Positions 5,095 to 9,556 of a stretch of DNA of 9,556 nt are shown here, in pieces. The DNA comes from DASTCC01 sp035711465. GTDB lineage: Bacteria > Acidobacteriota > Vicinamibacteria > Vicinamibacterales > SCN-69-37. The notes below the pieces were generated by a model that did no database searches, was not told the DNA's origin, and saw only the letters and a list, made by a program, of their open reading frames with translations. Position numbers and translations under genes: made by a program. The DNA lies in the NCBI GenBank assembly GCA_035711465.1, contig DASTCC010000197.1, positions 1 through 9,556 on the forward strand, in the 5' to 3' direction. Every line of letters begins with the position of its first letter. Positions within the stretch are counted from its first letter, which is position 1.

Positions 5095-7959
5095 TCAGGA
5101 CGCCCGCGCCGCGCGGGCCGAAGCGTCCGGGAGGACGAACGAGAAGGTCGTGCCGTGGCCGAGCTCCGAGGCGACGGTGATCTGGCCGCCATGACGCTCG
5201 ACGATCTTCTTGCAGAGGGCAAGGCCGATGCCCGTGCCCTCGTACTGCTCGCGCCCGTGCAGGCGCTGGAACATCTGGAAGATCCGTTCGAAGTACTTCG
5301 GCTCGATGCCGATGCCGTTGTCGGCGACGGTGAAGCGCCAGCCGATCGGGTCGAGCCGCGCCGAGATCTGGACGATCGGCTTGGAGTCCTTGCGTCGGAA
5401 CTTCAGCGCGTTGCCGATGAGATTCTGGAACACCTGGGTGAGCTGCGTGCTGTCGCAGCTGATCGTCGGCAGCGCCTCGACGCGAATCTCGGCGCCCGAC
5501 TCTTCGATGGCGCCGGCCAGGTTGGCGAGCGCGTCCTCGACGACGCGATTGGCCGGCGTCGGCTTGAACTCCTTCCCGCGCGTGCCGACGCGCGCGTACT
5601 GCAGCAGGTCGTGAATCAGCGCCTGCATCCGCTTGGCGCCGTCGACGGCGAAGTCGATGAACTCCTGTGCGTCGCCGTCGAGGCGATCGCGATAGCGGCG
5701 GCCGAGCAGCTGCGTGTAGTTCGACACCATCCGCAGCGGCTCCTGCAGGTCGTGCGAGGCGACGTAGGCGAACTGCTCGAGCTCGTGGTTCGATCGCGCC
5801 AGCTCTTCGGCCTGCTGCTTGAGCGCTTCCTCGGCATGCTTGCGCGCGGTGATGTCGCGCAGGATCGCCGAGAAGAACGTGCCCTTCGACGTCTGCCACG
5901 ACGACAGCGAGATCTCGAGCGGGAACTCGGTGCCGTCGGCGCGCTCGCCGATGGTCTCGACCGTCCGGCCGACCATCCGCGCGTCGCCCGTCGCCAGATA
6001 CCGCGACATGCCGTCCGAGTACGCCTCGCGATACCGCTCCGGCATCAGAATCGTCAGCGGCTGTCCGACCGCCTCCCGCTCGGCCCGCCCGAACATCCGC
6101 TCGGCGCCGGGGTTCCAGTAGCGAATCGTGCCCTGCTCGTCGGCCGAGACGATGCCTTCGTTGGCGGTCTCGGCGACGGCGCGGAACTTCAGCTCGCTCT
6201 CGCGCAGCGATTCGGCGGCCAGCTTGCGCGCGGTGATGTCGCGGTGGACCTCGAGGAAGCCCTGCGCCGCGCCGCGATCCGATCGCGTCAGCGTCCAGCT
6301 GGTCTCGACCGCGATCGACGTCCCGTCGCGCCGCGTCATCGTCACCTCGCCGGACCAGTGGCCCGACGTCAGCACCAGCTGCTCGATCTCGTTGACCGGC
6401 TGCGGAAACACCGTCTGCAGCAGCCGATACGAGGGCTGGCCGAGCGCCTGCTCGCGTGAGTAGCCGAGCATGGCCGTGGCGCCGGCGCTCCAGTAGACGA
6501 TCGTCCCGCGCAGATCGCGGACGACGATGCCGTCGCTGGCCAGGTCGAGCAGCGCCGCCTGTTCGCGCAGCTGCTCGGACTGGCGCTGCAGCGACTCGTT
6601 GGCCAGCGTCAGCTCGCGCGTGCGTTCCTCGATGCGCTGTTCGAGGCTCTCGTTCATCTGCCGCAGCGACGCTTCGGCGTTGCGCCGCTCGGTGATGTCC
6701 ACCGCCGTCGTCAGGAAGATGCGCCGCTCGTCGCCGGCGGTGCCGAGCGGCGTCGTCGTGAACTCCCAGTAGCGCTGGTCGCCGTTCTTCGCGGTGATCG
6801 CGGTCTCGTCGCTGTGAATCGTGCCGGTCGCCTCGGCGAGGCGGCGCATGTAGGCTTCGGCTTCGTCGCGGGTGGCGCGCTGCGCGACTTCGATCCAGCG
6901 CGAGATCGTCGGCACGTCCTTGAGCGCGTAGCCGGAGTGATCCGTCCAGCCCTGGCTCAGATGCAGCACGTGGTCGGCGTCGTCGTGGATCATCATCGGC
7001 ACCGGCGCGTCGGTGACCGCGCGGCGCAGCCGCTCCTCGCTGAACAGACGCTGTTCCTCGGCGCTGAAGCGGCGGCCTTCGACGCCGCGGACGAGATGGC
7101 CGGAGATCCAGACGACGGCGCCGAGCGCGGCGATGGCCGAGGAGACGAAGAGCGTCAGCGCGAACGCCGAGTCGTAGTAGCCGGCGACTTCGCCCTGGCG
7201 CCAGACCCACGCCAGCAGCACCGGCAGCACGAAGACCGCCGGCAGCAGCCGCCGGACGACGAAGCCAGCCGGGCCTTCGTCGCTGACGATGTTCATCAGC
7301 GCGCTCGTCGGATGGGCGAGGAAGAAGCCCGCGCAGAGCAACAGCAACGCCCACGACGTGTGCACCGCCATCTGCGTGTAGAGCGGCAGCCCCGAGATCT
7401 GCCTGGCGTCGAAGATGTAGCCGATGATGTTGAGCGCCGTGAGCACGACGGCGATGCCGACCAGCACGTGCGGCACGGTCACGCGATCGGTGCGGTTGGC
7501 GAGCAGCATCGCGCCGTTGATCAGCACCAGCGCGGCGGCGGCCGACGCCGCGACCCGGACCTCGAGGTTGACGAGCTGGGCCACCTCTTCGCGAATCAGG
7601 ATGCCGTCGAGGCCGACGCTGAAACCCGTCAGAAGCTCGAGGATCGCGATGAAGCCGATGAGTCCGGCCGCGCCGCCGAAGGAGTTGAGCAACGGATCGC
7701 GCCAGCGCGTCATGCCCGGCCGCTGGTAGATCCAGAGCGCCACGCCCGAACAGATCAGCGCGATGGCGGTAACCGGCTTCATTGCGACGGCGCCCGGGAA
7801 GACCGTAATCAGCGCCGGAATCGAGAACCACCAGCCGGCGAGCACGCTGAGCCCTGTCAGCACCACGACCGCGGCAAGGATGCCGGCGGCCGTGTGGAAA
7901 CGGTCGGCGATGGTGACCCGCGCGGGGGCTGGCGTGTGGTCAGGCTCGGCGGTGGGCAT
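5095..7959 (-). CDS. Membrane histidine kinase with eight predicted TM segments and three PAS domains
   Basis: A 954-residue sensor kinase. The N-terminal 290 residues hold about eight hydrophobic segments (roughly 24-44, 58-79, 95-113, 136-154, 162-183, 200-216, 236-253, 263-290), with a LAGWWFSIPAL and VAMKPVTAIAL pattern but no domain I can name. PAS1 spans about 306-429, a charged coiled coil 429-471 (SLEQRIEERTRELTLANESL), PAS2 465-579 and PAS3 584-709. PAS1, 2 and 3 end in DITERRNAE, DITARKLAAE and DITARKHAEE. The dimerisation domain carries the phospho-acceptor H736 in VASHDLQEPLRM, the Cph1/Rcp1-associated type. The ATPase domain has the N box QNLIGNALKF (845-854), DNGIGIEPKYFERIF (880-894), EGTGIGLALCKKI and GHGTTFSFVLP, all intact. 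The start at 7959 avoids a basic, non-conserved-looking extension to 8022; the ribosome binding site is weak. It heads the operon with the two response regulators. The ligand is unknown, and no heme- or flavin-specific residue pattern is obvious. Confidence 0.95.
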   Translation of the reverse strand: MPTAEPDHTPAPARVTIADRFHTAAGILAAVVVLTGLSVLAGWWFSIPALITVFPGAVAMKPVTAIALICSGVALWIYQRPGMTRWRDPLLNSFGGAAGLIGFIAILELLTGFSVGLDGILIREEVAQLVNLEVRVAASAAAALVLINGAMLLANRTDRVTVPHVLVGIAVVLTALNIIGYIFDARQISGLPLYTQMAVHTSWALLLLCAGFFLAHPTSALMNIVSDEGPAGFVVRRLLPAVFVLPVLLAWVWRQGEVAGYYDSAFALTLFVSSAIAALGAVVWISGHLVRGVEGRRFSAEEQRLFSEERLRRAVTDAPVPMMIHDDADHVLHLSQGWTDHSGYALKDVPTISRWIEVAQRATRDEAEAYMRRLAEATGTIHSDETAITAKNGDQRYWEFTTTPLGTAGDERRIFLTTAVDITERRNAEASLRQMNESLEQRIEERTRELTLANESLQRQSEQLREQAALLDLASDGIVVRDLRGTIVYWSAGATAMLGYSREQALGQPSYRLLQTVFPQPVNEIEQLVLTSGHWSGEVTMTRRDGTSIAVETSWTLTRSDRGAAQGFLEVHRDITARKLAAESLRESELKFRAVAETANEGIVSADEQGTIRYWNPGAERMFGRAEREAVGQPLTILMPERYREAYSDGMSRYLATGDARMVGRTVETIGERADGTEFPLEISLSSWQTSKGTFFSAILRDITARKHAEEALKQQAEELARSNHELEQFAYVASHDLQEPLRMVSNYTQLLGRRYRDRLDGDAQEFIDFAVDGAKRMQALIHDLLQYARVGTRGKEFKPTPANRVVEDALANLAGAIEESGAEIRVEALPTISCDSTQLTQVFQNLIGNALKFRRKDSKPIVQISARLDPIGWRFTVADNGIGIEPKYFERIFQMFQRLHGREQYEGTGIGLALCKKIVERHGGQITVASELGHGTTFSFVLPDASARAARAS

Positions 7960-8054
7960 GTCTCGCTTCAAGTAACACGGGCGCGGAAAACGAACAGGCG
8001 CCACGGCCCTTCCCCTCGGCACGCCTGGGGCGGGCCCGCTGGGGAATCCGGGCG

Positions 8055-8094
8055 CCAGTTCAGAAAGATTATCGGTCCGCAGCCCCTGAACTGG
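8055..8094. promoter_or_regulatory. 9-bp inverted repeat in the kinase/aldo-keto reductase divergent region
   Basis: CCAGTTCAG at 8055-8063 is exactly complementary to CTGAACTGG at 8086-8094, with 22 nt between. The spacer holds the hexamer GATAAT on the minus strand (8068-8073), a possible -10 for the kinase operon with a leader of roughly 100 nt. Directly after it, GAGGG-ctaa-CCCTC forms a small hairpin (8094-8107). The rest of the 199-bp gap (7960-8158) is GC-rich, with a GCGGGCCCGC palindrome at 8030-8039, and shows no small gene. Whether this is an operator is unproven. Confidence 0.4.
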
Positions 8095-8158
8095 AGGGCT
8101 AACCCTCTGGGGAGCCGTGATTTGGCCCCGGACCCCGGCCGTGAGAGCCTAGGCGGCC

Positions 8159-9145
8159 ATGAACTACCAGCGGCTGGGCAGGACCGACCTCGAGGTGTCG
8201 GCGGTGGGGTTTGGAGCCTGGGCGATCGGCGGTTTCTGGGGACCGGTCGACGACGGCCAGTCCATGCAGGCGCTTCATGCCGCCGTGGATGCCGGGACCA
8301 CGTTCATCGACACCGCGGACGTCTATGGCGACGGCCGCAGCGAGCGGCTCGTCGGCCAGCTCCTTCGGGAGCGGCCGGGCGAACGGCTGGTGGTGGCGAC
8401 CAAGGCCGGCCGGCGGCTGCCCGCGCAGGTTCCGGAGGGATACACCCGCGCGAACCTCGAGACGTGGGTGAACGACAGCCTCGCGAATCTGCGCGTGGAT
8501 GCGCTGGACCTGCTGCAATTGCACTGTCCGCCGCCGGCGATCTACGCGCGCGGCGATGTCTTCGGTGTGCTGGACGACTTCGTCGCCGCAGGCAAGATCC
8601 GCTACTACGGGGTCAGCGTCGAGACCATCGACGAGGCGCGGATGGCGATGCGGCATCCGAACGTCCAGTCGGTCCAGATCATCTTCAACATGTTCCGGCA
8701 CAAGCCGGCCGAGGCGTTTCTGGCCGAGGCGGCGGCGCGCCAGGTCGGCGTCATCGCGCGCGTGCCGCTCGCCAGCGGCTTACTGACTGGAGCGCTGCGG
8801 GCGGACACGACCTTCGCGGCCGACGATCACCGGACGTTCAACCGTCGCGGCGAGATGTTCGACGTCGGCGAGACGTTCTCTGGCGTGCCGCTCGAGGCGG
8901 CGTTTCCGGCGGTCGACGAGCTCGCGGCGTTGGTGCCGGCCGGCGCGACGATGGGGCAGTTCGCGCTGCGCTGGATCCTGATGCACCCGGGCGTCACGTG
9001 CACGATCCCCGGCGCCCGCACCGAACGCCAGGCGCGCGAAAACGCCGCCGCGGCAGACCTGGCGCCGCTCCCAACATCGACGATGACGGCCGTGCGGCGC
9101 ATCTACGATTCGCGGATCCGAGATCACGTGCACGGGCGGTGGTAG
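8159..9145 (+). CDS. NAD(P)H-dependent aldo/keto reductase
   Basis: A 328-residue cytoplasmic TIM-barrel oxidoreductase of usual family length. The start MNYQRLGRTDLEVSAVGFGAW is the typical beginning of this subgroup. The catalytic tetrad is complete: D51 in FIDTADVYG, Y56 in the same motif, K82 in VVATKAG, and H122 in LLQLHCP. The C-terminal cofactor loop reads IPGARTERQARENAAAADL, the pattern that binds the adenosine phosphate of NADPH in related enzymes. It would reduce an aldehyde or ketone to the alcohol; the substrate cannot be inferred, and the neighbours do not suggest a pathway. ATG at 8159 has only a weak AGG 5 nt upstream but the conserved N-terminus confirms it. The gene diverges from the kinase operon across 199 bp and ends 25 bp before the NfeD-like start, which has its own -10. 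Confidence 0.95.
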   Translation: MNYQRLGRTDLEVSAVGFGAWAIGGFWGPVDDGQSMQALHAAVDAGTTFIDTADVYGDGRSERLVGQLLRERPGERLVVATKAGRRLPAQVPEGYTRANLETWVNDSLANLRVDALDLLQLHCPPPAIYARGDVFGVLDDFVAAGKIRYYGVSVETIDEARMAMRHPNVQSVQIIFNMFRHKPAEAFLAEAAARQVGVIARVPLASGLLTGALRADTTFAADDHRTFNRRGEMFDVGETFSGVPLEAAFPAVDELAALVPAGATMGQFALRWILMHPGVTCTIPGARTERQARENAAAADLAPLPTSTMTAVRRIYDSRIRDHVHGRW

Positions 9146-9152
9146 GGGAGCC

Positions 9153-9158
9153 TATAAT
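9153..9158 (+). promoter_or_regulatory. Perfect TATAAT -10 element before the NfeD-like gene
   Basis: TATAAT lies in the 25-bp gap after the aldo/keto reductase stop and ends 12 nt before the ATG at 9171. The expected transcript start (about 9165) leaves a leader of only some 5 nt, and the intervening CACCCCGCCGCC has no Shine-Dalgarno, so a nearly leaderless transcript is likely. No -35 matching the consensus is seen. Confidence 0.55.
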
Positions 9159-9170
9159 CACCCCGCCGCC

Positions 9171-9556
9171 ATGCTCATCTACGCTGCGATCGCTCTCTTC
9201 GGGGTGATTCTGCTGCTCGTCATGCTGCTCGTCGGCGAGCTCTTCGGCGGCGATCATGACGTCGGCGACCACGACGTCGGCCATGTCGGCGACGTGGACC
9301 ACGGCGGCGGGCCGAGCATCTTCAGCGTCCGTATCATGGCCGCGTTCCTCACCGCCTTCGGCGTCGGCGGCGTCGTCGGCCGGTACTACGATCTGTCCCA
9401 TCCGGCGTCGTCGGGCATCGGCATCGTCGTCGGCGTGGTGATGGCGACGGTTGTCTATCAATTTGCGCGGTTGCTCTATTCGCAGCAGGCGTCGAGCGAA
9501 GTCCGGATGACCGGGCTCATCGGTCAGACCGCCGAGGTGTCAGTGGCCGTGCCGCC
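9171..9556 (+). CDS. NfeD-like membrane protein (partial, C-terminus outside window)
   Basis: Only the first 128 residues are present. A membrane segment at 2-23 (rich in Leu, Val and Ile) is followed by an acidic, His-rich linker (24-47) with GDHDVGDHDVGHVGDVDHGGG. Two further hydrophobic segments come next (about 51-72 and 80-104), and then VRMTGLIGQTAEVSVAVP. The G-x-x-G-x-x-A-x-V turn after the last membrane segment is how the soluble OB-fold domain of NfeD and YqiJ-type proteins begins. These proteins sit in the inner membrane and are commonly encoded beside flotillin/SPFH genes, which they assist in membrane microdomains; such a partner may lie just beyond the right edge. The ATG is the only sensible start, as it opens directly on the first membrane segment. 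Its promoter is separate from the upstream reductase gene. Family assignment is moderate because the OB fold is cut off. Confidence 0.8.
   Translation, partial: MLIYAAIALFGVILLLVMLLVGELFGGDHDVGDHDVGHVGDVDHGGGPSIFSVRIMAAFLTAFGVGGVVGRYYDLSHPASSGIGIVVGVVMATVVYQFARLLYSQQASSEVRMTGLIGQTAEVSVAVP
9252..9281 (+). repeat. 15-bp tandem duplication inside the NfeD-like gene
   Basis: Two copies of a 15-bp unit (GATCATGACGTCGGC and GACCACGACGTCGGC) stand head to tail, each coding Asp-His-Asp-Val-Gly. They differ at two synonymous positions. A decayed continuation (HVGDVDHGG) follows. The repeat keeps the frame and makes the linker rich in Asp and His. Confidence 0.8.

Noticed and set aside
5081..7831. A minus-strand open frame of 916 codons in another frame of the histidine kinase
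   Set aside because: The product is low-complexity Arg/Ala/Gly sequence, while the overlapping frame holds complete PAS, HisKA and ATPase motifs.
7960..8022. N-terminal extension of the kinase to a GTG at 8022
   Set aside because: It adds 21 basic, Pro-rich residues with no ribosome binding site upstream.
6814..9207. A plus-strand open frame of 797 codons across the kinase N-terminus, the divergent gap and the reductase
   Set aside because: It ignores gene borders and is Arg/Gly/Asp-rich with no motif; the reductase in a different frame has a full catalytic tetrad.

Overview
The window is GC-rich, densely coded bacterial DNA. The gene types suggest Acidobacteriota, probably a Vicinamibacteria-like lineage: Tat-exported enzymes, an exported DinB-fold protein, a short PadR regulator of the MDLLQGTLDLLILKAL type, and a large multi-PAS histidine kinase. 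The assignment is an inference from gene style; there is no rRNA or other phylogenetic marker here. I see no mobile element, tRNA, rRNA or CRISPR array, and no gene-free stretch longer than 300 bases.

Left part (1-1407). A Tat-signal protein resembling family 10-like glycoside hydrolases runs off the left edge on the minus strand. It diverges from a small exported DinB-fold protein on the plus strand. A 106-bp gap follows. It holds a heptamer-based 19-bp inverted repeat and, directly after it, a perfect 12-5-12 palindrome covering the likely -10 element and ribosome binding site of a PadR-family repressor gene. PadR ends 3 bp from the end of the next, convergent gene.

Middle part (1411-7959). 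Four genes lie on the minus strand. In transcription order they are a membrane-bound triple-PAS histidine kinase, a stand-alone Rcp1-like receiver, a receiver-GGDEF diguanylate cyclase with intact active site and I-site, and a Tat-exported GH31 glycosidase. The three signalling genes are separated by only 10 and about 2 nt and look like one operon that turns a membrane or intracellular signal into c-di-GMP. The glycosidase follows after 42 nt but has its own likely promoter close to its start.

Right part (7960-9556). A 199-bp divergent region with an inverted repeat separates the kinase from a plus-strand aldo/keto reductase. After a 25-bp gap with a perfect TATAAT comes the 5' part of an NfeD-like membrane protein gene that runs off the right edge.

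The two most distinctive observations are the self-contained kinase/receiver/cyclase operon and the regulatory DNA in front of padR. A third is that several genes have a -10-like hexamer only 6 to 12 nt before the start codon and no Shine-Dalgarno, which suggests leaderless or nearly leaderless transcripts.
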